Of a stretch of DNA of 64,000 bases, positions 25,444-34,547 are shown piece after piece (positions within the stretch are counted from its first letter, which is position 1; each line of letters opens with the position of its first letter). Below the pieces are notes generated by a model, which had not been told where the DNA came from, ran no database searches, and saw only the letters and a program-made list of their open reading frames with translations. The translations under genes and the position numbers were made by a program. The DNA is from Saccharicrinis carchari. GTDB lineage: Bacteria; Bacteroidota; Bacteroidia; Bacteroidales; Marinilabiliaceae. The DNA lies in contig NZ_FXTB01000001.1 in assembly GCF_900182605.1 (NCBI RefSeq), positions 1,116,001-1,180,000 of the forward strand, read 5' to 3'.

Positions 25444-26721
25444 ATGGCACAGATTAATTCGTTAATCGAGAAATTGAACGGTGGTGACAATCCATTTTTT
25501 AAAGAATTATACGGTACTGAGAAGTCTGTTTTAAAAGAGCAAGCTGATCGTTACATAAAGTACATGAACGAATTTAAAAGCATCTACAAAAGTAGTGATG
25601 TGAGTCTATTTAGTTCACCCGGGCGTACCGAAGTGGGAGGCAACCACACGGATCACCAACTGGGACGTGTTTTGGCCGGTGCGGTTAACCTGGACAATAT
25701 TGCGGTAGCAGCGCCCAACGGAACAGATAAGATAAGAATAACATCTGTTGGTTTCGACCCTTTTGAAGTTGACCTTAACGACTTAGAGATTACTGAATTT
25801 AAGGTTACGCCGGGCAACCTGGTAAAAGCCATTGCTACAGGAATAAAAGAAATTGGTTTAAAAGTAGGTGGTTTCGATGCTGTTATACATGGCTGTGTCC
25901 CCGAAGGTTCCGGTTTAAGCTCCTCGGCATCTATCGAAGTGCTCATTGGTGCCATTTTCAGCCATTTGTTTAACGACGGTAAGCTTGACCCTGTAGACAA
26001 TGCCAAGATAGGACAAAAAGCCGAACACGCCTGTAAAAAATTCTGCGGATTAATGGATCAAACAGCCTGTGCCGTTGGTGGTTTTATTACTATTGATTTT
26101 AAAGATGCCAGCAATCCGATTGTTAAAGCAATCGATTTTGATTTTGCCCACACCGGTTACTCCTTAGTAATAACCAATACAGGCGGTAGCCACGGTGGAC
26201 TTGATGAAGAATACAATGCACTTCCCGGCGAAATGAAATCTGTGGCTAAAGAACTGGGGCACGATGTACTGCGTCCACTTTCGATGGAAAAAGTAGTGGA
26301 AGCCATACCTGCCATACGCGAAAAAGTTGGCGACCGGGCATTACTTCGCTCCATACACTTTCAGGCCGAAAACGCCAGGGTTGTCGATGAGGTAGCCGCT
26401 TTGGAAGCCGGTAATTTTAACAAATTTCTGCAATTGGTTATCGATTCGGGGTTCAGCTCGTACATGTACAACCAAAATATTTATGTAGGCAACGATCCGG
26501 CTTATCAAAGTGTATCCTTGGCGTTAGCCCTGAGCGACCTAGTACTTAAAGGTAAAGGCGCCTGGCGTGTTCATGGCGGAGGGTTTGCAGGAACCATTCA
26601 GGCTTTTGTGCCCAACGACGCACTACATACGTACATTTCAACCTTAGAGCCGGTATTTGGAAAAGGCAATTGTCATGTACTGTTTATCCGATCCAAAGGT
26701 GCCGTAAAAGTAGAACTTTAA
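25444..26721 (+). CDS. Galactokinase-family GHMP kinase with unusual sugar motif
   Basis: 425 residues, longer than E. coli GalK (382). GHMP kinase motifs are in order: PGRTEVGGNHTDHQ at 59-72, VPEGSGLSSSAS at 152-162, catalytic MDQ at 204-206, and HGGGFAGT near the C-terminus. In typical galactokinases the first motif reads GRxNLxGEHTDY; here the Glu before His-Thr-Asp is Asn67 and a Gly-Gly replaces Ile-Gly. Context (galM, sugar MFS transporter) supports galactose-1-phosphate formation in the Leloir pathway, but another sugar is possible. galT and galE are absent here. Confidence 0.85.
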   Translation: MAQINSLIEKLNGGDNPFFKELYGTEKSVLKEQADRYIKYMNEFKSIYKSSDVSLFSSPGRTEVGGNHTDHQLGRVLAGAVNLDNIAVAAPNGTDKIRITSVGFDPFEVDLNDLEITEFKVTPGNLVKAIATGIKEIGLKVGGFDAVIHGCVPEGSGLSSSASIEVLIGAIFSHLFNDGKLDPVDNAKIGQKAEHACKKFCGLMDQTACAVGGFITIDFKDASNPIVKAIDFDFAHTGYSLVITNTGGSHGGLDEEYNALPGEMKSVAKELGHDVLRPLSMEKVVEAIPAIREKVGDRALLRSIHFQAENARVVDEVAALEAGNFNKFLQLVIDSGFSSYMYNQNIYVGNDPAYQSVSLALALSDLVLKGKGAWRVHGGGFAGTIQAFVPNDALHTYISTLEPVFGKGNCHVLFIRSKGAVKVEL

Positions 26722-26733
26722 AAATTTTTAGAA

Positions 26734-27756
26734 ATGACAAAAGCTTCAGATGTTTTTACGCTAAAGAACGCAAACAATGTTGAGCTTACCTTTATTGGTA
26801 GAGGTGGGCAGATAACAGGAATGAAAGTACCCGACGCCAAAGGCGAAATTACCGATGTAGTGATTGGCTATCCCGGCATAGAAGAAACACTCGCCGGCGA
26901 TGCTTATCTGGGTGCCCTGTGTGGCCGATATGCCAATCGCATTGTAAAAGGCACTTTTGAACTCGATGGAAAAAAATACCAATTGGACATCAACAACGCC
27001 CCCAATCATTTGCATGGTGGACACGATGGCTTTAACAGCCGCGTATGGGAGGTTGAACCATATGCCGACAGCAGGTATGCGCAAGCTTATAAACTATCGC
27101 TCACAAGTCCGGATGGTGATCAAAAATATCCCGGAGAACTTACCGTTAGCGTAATATATGGCTTGACCAACGATAACGAACTGGTGATAGATTATACGGC
27201 TCAAACTACAAAGCCAACCATTGTTAACCTCACCAGTCATGCCTATTTTAATTTAAAAGGAGCAGGAACGGGCAACATCGAAGATCATCTACTGGAGGTG
27301 AACGCCGATTATTACACGCCTATTTCTGCCGATATAGGCACCGTTAACGGCGAAATAGCACCGGTAAAAGGTACTGCTATGGATTTTGTAGATGCCAAAA
27401 CAATAGGCGAAACATGCCATAGCAATGATCCTCAGGTTAAGATAGTGGATGGCATAGACCATAATTTTGTGATAAGCGGTTACGATGGGAACTTAAAGCT
27501 GGCAGCCAGATTAAAAGATCCCACGAGCGGCCGCGAAATGGAAGTTTATACCGACCAGCCGGGTATACAGATTTATACGGGAAGCCATTTCGACAGTACA
27601 GAGATAGGAAAATTAGGTAAACCCATACAAAAATGGGCAGGTCTGGCCATGGAAACACAAATATTTCCGGATTCGCCAAACAAGGATAACTTCCCTAACG
27701 CTATTCTCCGACCAGGAGAAACTTATAAACATACTTGTGTTTATCGATTTTTGTAA
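26734..27756 (+). CDS. galM: Aldose 1-epimerase (mutarotase)
   Basis: 340 residues. Typical GalM features: GAYLGALCGRYANRI-like segment (YLGALCGRYANRIVKG), NNAPNHLHGGHDGFNSRVWEV with the His pair, NLTSHAYFNLKG with the catalytic His, DGIDHNFV, and the C-terminal METQIFPDSPNKDNFPNAILRPGETY with the catalytic Glu. It interconverts alpha and beta anomers of galactose or related aldoses. Starts 12 bases after the kinase stop, so the two form an operon. No signal peptide, so cytosolic, unlike the secreted GalM proteins in some relatives. Confidence 0.95.
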   Translation: MTKASDVFTLKNANNVELTFIGRGGQITGMKVPDAKGEITDVVIGYPGIEETLAGDAYLGALCGRYANRIVKGTFELDGKKYQLDINNAPNHLHGGHDGFNSRVWEVEPYADSRYAQAYKLSLTSPDGDQKYPGELTVSVIYGLTNDNELVIDYTAQTTKPTIVNLTSHAYFNLKGAGTGNIEDHLLEVNADYYTPISADIGTVNGEIAPVKGTAMDFVDAKTIGETCHSNDPQVKIVDGIDHNFVISGYDGNLKLAARLKDPTSGREMEVYTDQPGIQIYTGSHFDSTEIGKLGKPIQKWAGLAMETQIFPDSPNKDNFPNAILRPGETYKHTCVYRFL

Positions 27757-28107
27757 TAGCTACGAAGATTAAATAAGAGGATAGCGATAACTGCGCTTAT
27801 TAACAGCCGGCTCATCTATTACTTAGCCAGCATACTTGCCGTTATCGTCTACCCTCCGGTTAAATACGTTTAGCCAAAATAAATAATTTAAAACTATTTT
27901 TTATAAGCGCTTTTTTTGTGTTAAATGTCAAACATGCGTTTTTAAGTATTATATTGCTACCGTTTTAAAACACGCAGATTGTTTGCAACGATATTATATT
28001 AATAAGCAATAGAAACATAAATTCAAATTAATTAATACAAACTAGAAGCAAATAGGGTTAACCTTATCATTTGATAAAGTTGGCTGCTATGTTAACTATT
28101 TAAAATT
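27757..28107. other. Intergenic region between galM and the sugar transporter
   Basis: About 350 bases. It contains TAAGCGCTT followed by a T7 run near 27902-27917, a short palindrome too small to be a confident terminator. The transporter gene therefore probably has its own promoter. Nothing else was seen. Confidence 0.4.
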
Positions 28108-29361
28108 ATGAATAAACAGAAGAGTTATTTGGGGCCATTTGTAACAATGGTATTCCTGTTTTTTATTGTTGGTTTTTTAACCGTGGTGTTTCAGCAGTTT
28201 CAAACACCCTTGCGCGAAGCATTTTTAGGCGCAGATAGTATTAAGTCCATTAAAAACACATTAACCATTATGGTTACTTTTGCCTGGTTTTTAGCTTATC
28301 CGCTAACAGGTAATACAGGTTCGAAATGGGTAGATCGTTTTGGGTATAAAAAAACCTTACTGCGTGCTCTGGGTGTGATGGTAATTGGCCTGTTAATTAC
28401 GGCTGGATCTGCCTACCTGGGCTCCATGAAGGACGGTATTGTTATAGCCGGTATACCCTTGGGCTTCTTTGTGTTTCTTATTGGTTCTTTCGTAGTGGGT
28501 GCAGCCGCAACTATTATGCAGGTGGTAATTAACCCTTACCTGACGGCCTGTGAGGTAAAAGGAACAAGTGCTATTCAACGCATCACCATCGGTGGTTCAT
28601 CCAACTCCATTGGTACCACTTCTGCTCCGTATTTTGTATCGGGTCTTGTGTTCGGTGGCGCTTCCATGGCCGAGGTGGACATCAATAAAGTAATCATACC
28701 ATTTATGTTGTTGGCCATTACCATTGCCTTGGTAGTCTTTGTTGTAAGCCGTTTGTCCTTGCCTAACATTGAAGGTACAACCAACGTAAGCGGTGAAAAA
28801 CTGGAGAAAAGCATCTGGTCCTTCTCCCACCTGAAGTTAGGTGTGATTGGTATTTTCTTCTATGTGGGTGTTGAAGTGGCAATTGGTGCCAACATAAACG
28901 TGTATGCCGAATGGTTGGGCGGTTCCTTCGCCGAGGCAGCCGCTAAAATGGCCACTTTATACTGGGGTGGTATGTTGGTAGGCCGTTTAATTGGCAGTAC
29001 CTTAAGTAAAATTTCTGCCAAGACGCAGCTGGTGGTTACCTCTGTAGGCGCTACTGTTCTGGTTTTAATCTCGATGATTTCAGGTAATCCTTGGTTTTTG
29101 GTGGGTATTGGTTTATTACACTCCATTATGTGGGGCGGAATCTTTTCACTAGCCGTGGCCGATCTTGGCAAATATACCTCCAAAGCTTCAGGTGCCCTCA
29201 TGATTGGTGTAATCGGTGGCGCTATTCTGCCCTTGTTGCAAGGAATGATGGCCGATGCGCTGGGTGGCAACTGGGCTTGGACTTGGACACTGGTTATCCT
29301 CGGTGAATTGTATATTTTGTACTATGCACTATTGGGTTCAAAAGTACGCCAGAAAGGTTAA
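28108..29361 (+). CDS. MFS sugar transporter (FucP/GluP-like)
   Basis: 417 residues with twelve predicted membrane helices. The N-terminal half has GFLTVVFQQFQTPLREAF, and loop 2-3 has the MFS signature form GSKWVDRFGYKKTLL. The second half has GVEVAIGANINVYAEW and LYWGGMLVGRLIGS, typical of the fucose/glucose/galactose:H+ symporter branch. It brings a hexose across the inner membrane. Position after the kinase and galM supports galactose or a similar sugar; a 351-base gap means separate transcription. A terminator follows. Confidence 0.9.
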   Translation: MNKQKSYLGPFVTMVFLFFIVGFLTVVFQQFQTPLREAFLGADSIKSIKNTLTIMVTFAWFLAYPLTGNTGSKWVDRFGYKKTLLRALGVMVIGLLITAGSAYLGSMKDGIVIAGIPLGFFVFLIGSFVVGAAATIMQVVINPYLTACEVKGTSAIQRITIGGSSNSIGTTSAPYFVSGLVFGGASMAEVDINKVIIPFMLLAITIALVVFVVSRLSLPNIEGTTNVSGEKLEKSIWSFSHLKLGVIGIFFYVGVEVAIGANINVYAEWLGGSFAEAAAKMATLYWGGMLVGRLIGSTLSKISAKTQLVVTSVGATVLVLISMISGNPWFLVGIGLLHSIMWGGIFSLAVADLGKYTSKASGALMIGVIGGAILPLLQGMMADALGGNWAWTWTLVILGELYILYYALLGSKVRQKG

Positions 29362-29387
29362 TCGTTTTAAAAAAACAAAAGTAACAG

Positions 29388-29425
29388 ACATGACTTTCTG
29401 GTTTTCCGGGGAGTCATGTTTATTT
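29388..29425 (+). terminator. Probable terminator after the MFS transporter
   Basis: Arms ACATGACT and AGTCATGT enclose an inner CTGG-TTTT-CCGG-like stem and are followed by TTATTT. It begins 27 bases after the stop codon. Confidence 0.6.
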
Positions 29426-29794
29426 ATGTAGCTTGCCTTAAAAATGTTATTAAAATATACTTGTATCATATAGCTTTAAAAAAAATGGTGAGAATATATT
29501 ATTAATAACATACATAGCATAGCAATCTTAAGCCACTAAAGAATATAATTTCTGAAGTGGCTTTTTTATATACAGCCTAGCAAGCAAGGTGGTTTTTATA
29601 ATAAACCAGGCCACCCTTAATAGTGCCGGTTTGGACAAAAACAGGTTGAAAATATAAAACCGGGTAGCAGAACCGATGTTATTTTAAAGTAAAAATGAAA
29701 TCACCGCATAAGCAACTCTTGTTTTTAACCAACATTAATGTATTTTTATGAAGGGAAAACAACTTGCACTCTTAAGGAAATAAACATCCCTTCG
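29426..29794. other. Intergenic region upstream of the TetR gene
   Basis: About 370 bases holding the second hairpin listed at 29530. The rest shows no coding frame. The longer frame upstream of the tetR ATG (from 29738) has no coding character that I trust. Confidence 0.4.
29530..29571 (+). terminator. Second terminator-like hairpin
   Basis: AGCCACT at about 29530 pairs with AGTGGCT at about 29556, followed by T6. It lies between the MFS and tetR genes. A short unannotated transcript could end here, or it may back up the first terminator. Confidence 0.5.
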
Positions 29795-30370
29795 ATGAAT
29801 AAAAAACGAAAGCCTACAAAAAAGGAAATTATTATAAACGAAGCCGTAGAATTATTCGTTAACAAAGGCTTTACGGCTTCTACCAACGAATTGATAAAAC
29901 TAGTAGGCATAGCCAAAGGAACACTCTATCATTACTTTAAAAGCAAAGATCAGCTCATTGTGGAGATATACAAAACCCTGATGTTTGAGATTGAAAAAGA
30001 ATGCGTGTCGGAAATGTCGGAAACAGACGACCCGCAGGCCTATACCAAAGACGTATTCGGAAAAATAGTGAGCTGGTTCATAAAAAACCCCAAGCGTTTT
30101 GCCTACATCAATAGTTTTGAGGCCAGCCCCTATATAAAAATTCATGCACTCTCGGTGCGTGAAACTTTAAGCGGTCCGCAAAAAAATATCTTGCAGAAGG
30201 TAAATATGGGTGTGATGAAAAACTACGACACCCACCTGATTACCTATTTTGACTTTGCTTTTACCCGATCTATGGCCAATTATTTTCTTTCCCAGGGCAA
30301 CCCCATGTATAAATTTAAAAAAGAATTTAACGAAGCCTTTGATTTATATTGGAACGGCGCATCAAGATAA
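29795..30370 (+). CDS. TetR/AcrR-family transcriptional regulator
   Basis: 191 residues from ATG 29795 (MNKKRKPTKKEIIINEA); an AAGGAAAT stretch precedes it. The N-terminal helix-turn-helix (EAVELFVNKGFTASTNELIKLVGIAKGTLYHYFKSKDQLI, residues about 14-53) is a textbook TetR DNA-binding domain. The remaining helical part would bind a ligand and dimerise. A palindrome of the kind bound by TetR proteins lies at 30454-30473, between this gene and the TonB receptor, which points to that receptor operon or itself as target. The ligand is unknown. Confidence 0.93.
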   Translation: MNKKRKPTKKEIIINEAVELFVNKGFTASTNELIKLVGIAKGTLYHYFKSKDQLIVEIYKTLMFEIEKECVSEMSETDDPQAYTKDVFGKIVSWFIKNPKRFAYINSFEASPYIKIHALSVRETLSGPQKNILQKVNMGVMKNYDTHLITYFDFAFTRSMANYFLSQGNPMYKFKKEFNEAFDLYWNGASR

Positions 30371-30453
30371 ACTTTCAAGAAAAAAAATCTTTATCTATAA
30401 AAAGGTAATTACCTCAGCTATAACAATCTGTTAGGCCAGGTTAACCTTCAAAC

Positions 30454-30473
30454 AACCGACTTGCTGGTCGGTT
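30454..30473. promoter_or_regulatory. Candidate TetR operator (or terminator hairpin)
   Basis: A perfect inverted repeat AACCGAC-TTGCTG-GTCGGTT, 84 bases after the tetR stop and 80 bases before the TonB receptor ATG. Arms of the ACCGAC...GTCGGT kind are common in TetR-family operators. It is followed by TTATTCATTTTT, so a role as a weak terminator for tetR cannot be excluded. Confidence 0.55.
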
Positions 30474-30552
30474 TTATTCATTTTTACATCAAAAAATTCA
30501 AAAATTTGAGTAGCTTTAAAACGTTTATTCAACCTTAAATCAATTTTTGAAA

Positions 30553-33165
30553 ATGAAAAATTTAATGACAAAGCTCTATGTGGTCAGTATATTGCTGGCC
30601 CTTCCCATGGCAGTCTTTGCCCAGGGTAAAGTATCCGGTAAATTGGTGGACGCCGACACGAAGGAACCCCTGATAGGGGCGGCCATCTTTTTAGAATCAG
30701 ACAACGGTGTAGGAACGATTACCTCACTGGACGGTACTTTCGCACTAAATCTCGAAAACGGTGCTTACACGCTTGTATTATCCTATTTGGGATATGTAGA
30801 GCAAACAAAAGCTATTCGGGTAGATGGCGACCTTAAATTAGGAACTATTAAGCTGGAATCTTCCTCTGTAGGCCTTAACGAAGTGGCAGTAATAGCCTCC
30901 GTAGCTGTGGACCGCAAAACACCCGTTGCACTATCTACTTTGTCGCCACAGGTAATAGAGGAAAAACTGGGCACGCAGGAATTTCCGGAGATACTCAAAT
31001 CAACCCCCTCGGTATATGCTACCAAAGATGGTGGTGGATTTGGCGACGGACGTATCAACGTTCGAGGATTTGATTCGCCCAACGTGGCCGTTATGATAAA
31101 CGGAATACCCGTAAACGGAATGGAAAACGGCAGAGTGTATTGGAGTAACTGGGCCGGGCTTGCGGATGTGACCCGATCAATGCAGGTACAGCGCGGATTG
31201 GGAGCATCAAAGGTGGCCGTTCCTTCAATCGGTGGATCCATCAATATCTTAACAAAAACCACCGATGCCACTAAAGGTGGTTCTATTGCAACATCAGTGG
31301 GTAACGATGGCTACAAAAAGGTTTCCTTCAACGTATCTACCGGGCTTAACGAAAAAGGTTGGGCAATGACCCTCCTGGGTGCAAAAACAACCGGCGACGG
31401 ATATATTCAAGGCACCGAGTTTGAAGGATACTCCTACTTTTTGAACGTTGCCAAAAGGATTAACGACAACCACCAGCTATCCTTTACCGCTTTTGGTGCC
31501 AAGCAATGGCACTACCAGCGAAGCAGGTTCGACAAACTTTCGATAATGGACTGGGAGACTAAAAAAGATAAATATAAATACAACGGTACTTATGGCTTTG
31601 GAGTAAACGGAGTACGTAAATCATCGGCCAAGAACTTCTATCACAAGCCCCAATTTTCGCTGAACCATTACTGGAACATTAACGAAAAATCAAGTTGGAG
31701 CACATCGTTATACGGTTCAGTTGGTAATGGCGGAGGACACTCTGCCCGTGGCGATAACCGCAGTTGGTTGTACGGGACTGACGACACGTACAGGACCCTT
31801 GACGGTTACAAGGACTATGCAGCTATTCAAAAAGTGAATGCCGAAAACCCGGATGGCGCCACTTCCATAATAAGTATATCTAACAACAGCCACCGCTGGG
31901 CGGGTGCCATCTCTACCTATAACACAAGAGTAAACTCCATCGACTTTTACGGAGGTATTGATTTTAGATATTACGAAGGAGACCACAACAACGAAATAGA
32001 GGATCTTTTAGGGGGTGCGTTTTTTATAGACCCATACAGAGCTAGAGTGGCCCACAAAAAGAACGACCTTTCATTTACCCAGAAGGAATTATTGCACGGC
32101 GATAAAATCTACCGCGATTATGTGGGTCATGTAATGTGGTCGGGTACTTTTGCTCAGGCCGAATATAACAAAGGCCGATTGGCCGCATTTCTTTCGGGAG
32201 CGCTCTCCAATACTACCTATTGGCGAGTAGACAACATGTACTATGCCGAGAATGAAAAAAAATCGGATAAAATTGATTTTATCGGATTCAGTGTCAAGGG
32301 AGGTGCCAACTATAACTTGACAGATATTCATAATGTATTTGCCAACATAGGATATTTTTCCAGGGCACCTATTTTTGACGATGTATTCCTCTCGAGCAAC
32401 AACAGCAACAGCATGAACGATGGTGCAGAAAACGAAAAGATATTCTCTACCGAAGTGGGTTATGGCCTCAGAACAGCACAAGTTCATGCCAACCTGAACC
32501 TGTACAGAACCGAATGGCGCGATAAGTCGTTTACCGATGCCATTGACAGCCAGGATCCAGACCTGGGCAGGGTGAATGCACAAGGAGTGAACGCCCTGCA
32601 CCAGGGAATTGAACTTGATTTAAAATACAAACCCACCAAAAATTTGGAGATTACCGCCATGGGATCGTACGGTGACTGGCAATGGGTGGATGATGTAGAA
32701 GCTTTTATGATGGACCGCGACGGTAACCTTGTGAACAGAGACAAGGAGATTGTTACTGACCCCAATGAAGCTGAAAAAGTGTTGTTGAACATTGGAGATG
32801 TGCATATTGGCGATGCAGCACAAACAACCGCTGCCTTAGGTGTTAACTACAACTTTTTAGATGGTTTTAAAGTAGGAATCGACTACAACTATTACGATAG
32901 GTTGTTTGCCGATTATGGAAATATCGACGATCTGGAGGGAGAAGATACCTGGCAAGTTCCATCGGCCAACGTATTTGATGCCAATGCCAGCTACCGCTTT
33001 AAGTTTGGCAGTTTCGACGCATCCCTTTTTGGTAAGGTAAGCAACTTGTTCGATGCAGTGTACATCACCGATGCCGAGAGTGGATCCAACGACACATGGA
33101 AAGATGCCTACGTTTTTTATGGTTTTGGCCGTACTTGGTCCGTAAGCCTTAAATTAAATTTTTAA
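30553..33165 (+). CDS. TonB-dependent receptor with CarboxypepD-like domain
   Basis: 870 residues from ATG 30553 (a TTG two codons upstream is possible). Order: signal peptide (LYVVSILLALPMAVFAQG), beta-sandwich regulatory domain at about 25-105 (GKVSGKLVDADTKEPLIGAA, LVLSYLGYVEQ), plug at about 120-245 (INVRGFDSPNVAVMINGIPVNG, MQVQRGLGASKVAVPSIGGSINI), and a long barrel ending in VSLKLNF. It is SusC-like in layout, but the partner lipoprotein downstream is not SusD. Substrate unknown. Preceded by a TetR gene and operator-like palindrome; the lipoprotein follows after 236 bases containing two repeat elements. Confidence 0.9.
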   Translation: MKNLMTKLYVVSILLALPMAVFAQGKVSGKLVDADTKEPLIGAAIFLESDNGVGTITSLDGTFALNLENGAYTLVLSYLGYVEQTKAIRVDGDLKLGTIKLESSSVGLNEVAVIASVAVDRKTPVALSTLSPQVIEEKLGTQEFPEILKSTPSVYATKDGGGFGDGRINVRGFDSPNVAVMINGIPVNGMENGRVYWSNWAGLADVTRSMQVQRGLGASKVAVPSIGGSINILTKTTDATKGGSIATSVGNDGYKKVSFNVSTGLNEKGWAMTLLGAKTTGDGYIQGTEFEGYSYFLNVAKRINDNHQLSFTAFGAKQWHYQRSRFDKLSIMDWETKKDKYKYNGTYGFGVNGVRKSSAKNFYHKPQFSLNHYWNINEKSSWSTSLYGSVGNGGGHSARGDNRSWLYGTDDTYRTLDGYKDYAAIQKVNAENPDGATSIISISNNSHRWAGAISTYNTRVNSIDFYGGIDFRYYEGDHNNEIEDLLGGAFFIDPYRARVAHKKNDLSFTQKELLHGDKIYRDYVGHVMWSGTFAQAEYNKGRLAAFLSGALSNTTYWRVDNMYYAENEKKSDKIDFIGFSVKGGANYNLTDIHNVFANIGYFSRAPIFDDVFLSSNNSNSMNDGAENEKIFSTEVGYGLRTAQVHANLNLYRTEWRDKSFTDAIDSQDPDLGRVNAQGVNALHQGIELDLKYKPTKNLEITAMGSYGDWQWVDDVEAFMMDRDGNLVNRDKEIVTDPNEAEKVLLNIGDVHIGDAAQTTAALGVNYNFLDGFKVGIDYNYYDRLFADYGNIDDLEGEDTWQVPSANVFDANASYRFKFGSFDASLFGKVSNLFDAVYITDAESGSNDTWKDAYVFYGFGRTWSVSLKLNF

Positions 33166-33192
33166 AGGAACCGTTAGTTATAAAATTAGCAT

Positions 33193-33242
33193 GATGAAAC
33201 GAGCCCCCGAAGTGTCGGGACAGACTATAAGAGTTCTTTCTC
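33193..33242 (+). repeat. Dispersed intergenic repeat R1, copy B
   Basis: Same text as the minus-strand copy at 11513-11564: GATGAAACGAGCC, CCGAAG.GTCGGG, CTAT.AGAGTT and TCTC in the same order and spacing with only point differences. It lies just after the TonB receptor stop codon, and repeat R2 follows 80 bases later. Confidence 0.7.
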
Positions 33243-33323
33243 GAACAAGAGCGGCATGAATGGCAAGTTACTTCGAATGCTATATGTAAACAAATAATTT
33301 TAATGTGATGAAACCGGCATAGC

Positions 33324-33385
33324 CGGAGCAAATAATTAGGCCACACAGGAGGATGATTATAAATTGCACTGGCTATCAGGGTTTT
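33324..33385 (+). repeat. Dispersed intergenic repeat R2, copy 1
   Basis: Contains TAGGCCACACAGGAG followed by ATTATAAATTGCACTGG. The second copy is at 38980-39042. The sequence immediately upstream includes the palindrome CCGGCATAGCCGG. It ends 16 bases before the start of the repeat lipoprotein gene. Confidence 0.7.
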
Positions 33386-33401
33386 GCTAATTTTTAAACA
33401 A

Positions 33402-34520
33402 ATGAAAAAGATTTTAAATATAACCATTATAGCAGCTCTGTTTGGTTTGATGGGCTGCGAGGACGTAACCGATCAATTTGACGGTTTGGATGATCGACAG
33501 TCCAATTTTAACATTGGCAAAACACCGCTCGAAGGCCCTTATGTTTTAACCGAAGAGGATTACGCACTGTCGTCAAATAAAGATGTTAACAATTTCAAGA
33601 ATTTTTCGGAATCGCTTCCCGCTAAAGATTATGTACCGGAAATTCTGAATAAGAACTATTATACCAAAGAGGCCGGGATTGAATTGAGAATTACCTACGA
33701 TTATTATTCCAGGCCGTCGGTTGATGAAGATAATGCGTATGAAATTAGTAACGATGAATATAAACTCATGGGTCAATCCTATTCTAATTTTACCAATGAC
33801 GACCTGGCAAAGGCATCCATTGCCCTATTGTTCACAAATAATATCCCTCTCAGTTTAATGGATCCGGGTTCGGAGCTAACTGCTAAATATGTTATTGCCT
33901 CACAGGGAGATACCAGATATGTAAAAGTTAACGACGATTTTTCTACCGAAGTACTGAGCAAAAAGCCGGATGCATTTTATACCTTAAGTGGAGATGACTA
34001 TGATCTTTTGGGCGAACGTTACCCTAATTTTTATTCTATCTCCGATGCACAAACCAAAATTGCTGAATTTGCCCAGATGGCAGAGGGCAAAGGTGCGGGC
34101 AATTATGCCTGTGTGGTGTACAGAAGTTTTTACGACAGATACGCAGTTTACAAATATGATGGCACCGCCTGGTCGTTGTTGGGTTCTGTAAACCCCAAAT
34201 CCGAACTGTTTAAGTTCGACGGTATGGAATGGTCGTGGATACCCCCGATTAAATTCGTAAAATCCGACAAAGCATTTACGGTGGAATACGAACTAACCGA
34301 TGCCGACTACGAATTGGTAGGTAACGGTAGGTATTATAATTTTGACGTACGAGAAGGCAAGGACGAGGAGAGTGAAGAGGTACGGATAGAAAAAATATCG
34401 AAAATTCTCAAAACAAATTTCGAGGTGGCTTTAGGCCAGGTGTATAAAGTATCGTTTAAAGTGTACAGTGGCCAAAACGAAACTTGGGATCTCACCCTGG
34501 AAGCTGTTGAGGACAACTAA
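33402..34520 (+). CDS. Lipoprotein with four YxLTxxDY repeats
   Basis: 372 residues from ATG 33402. The signal ends in the lipobox LMGC (Cys19), with an acidic EDVTDQFD after it. Four copies of a short motif of form Y.LT..DY.L.G..Y.NF occur: YVLTEEDYAL (47-56), YEISNDEYKLMG (113-124), YTLSGDDYDLLG (193-204) and YELTDADYELVG (296-307). A second pair, YKYDGTAW and FKFDGMEW, lies between copies 3 and 4. No enzyme motif is seen. Probably an outer-membrane surface lipoprotein that works with the upstream TonB receptor, in the position of SusD but unrelated to it. Confidence 0.8.
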   Translation: MKKILNITIIAALFGLMGCEDVTDQFDGLDDRQSNFNIGKTPLEGPYVLTEEDYALSSNKDVNNFKNFSESLPAKDYVPEILNKNYYTKEAGIELRITYDYYSRPSVDEDNAYEISNDEYKLMGQSYSNFTNDDLAKASIALLFTNNIPLSLMDPGSELTAKYVIASQGDTRYVKVNDDFSTEVLSKKPDAFYTLSGDDYDLLGERYPNFYSISDAQTKIAEFAQMAEGKGAGNYACVVYRSFYDRYAVYKYDGTAWSLLGSVNPKSELFKFDGMEWSWIPPIKFVKSDKAFTVEYELTDADYELVGNGRYYNFDVREGKDEESEEVRIEKISKILKTNFEVALGQVYKVSFKVYSGQNETWDLTLEAVEDN

Positions 34521-34547
34521 AAAGAAGCGAACAATCAAGCTATATTC

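Noticed and set aside
30553-34520. SusC/SusD polysaccharide utilisation locus
   Set aside because: The lipoprotein has no SusD helices or length (about 500 residues) and no glycoside hydrolase is near.
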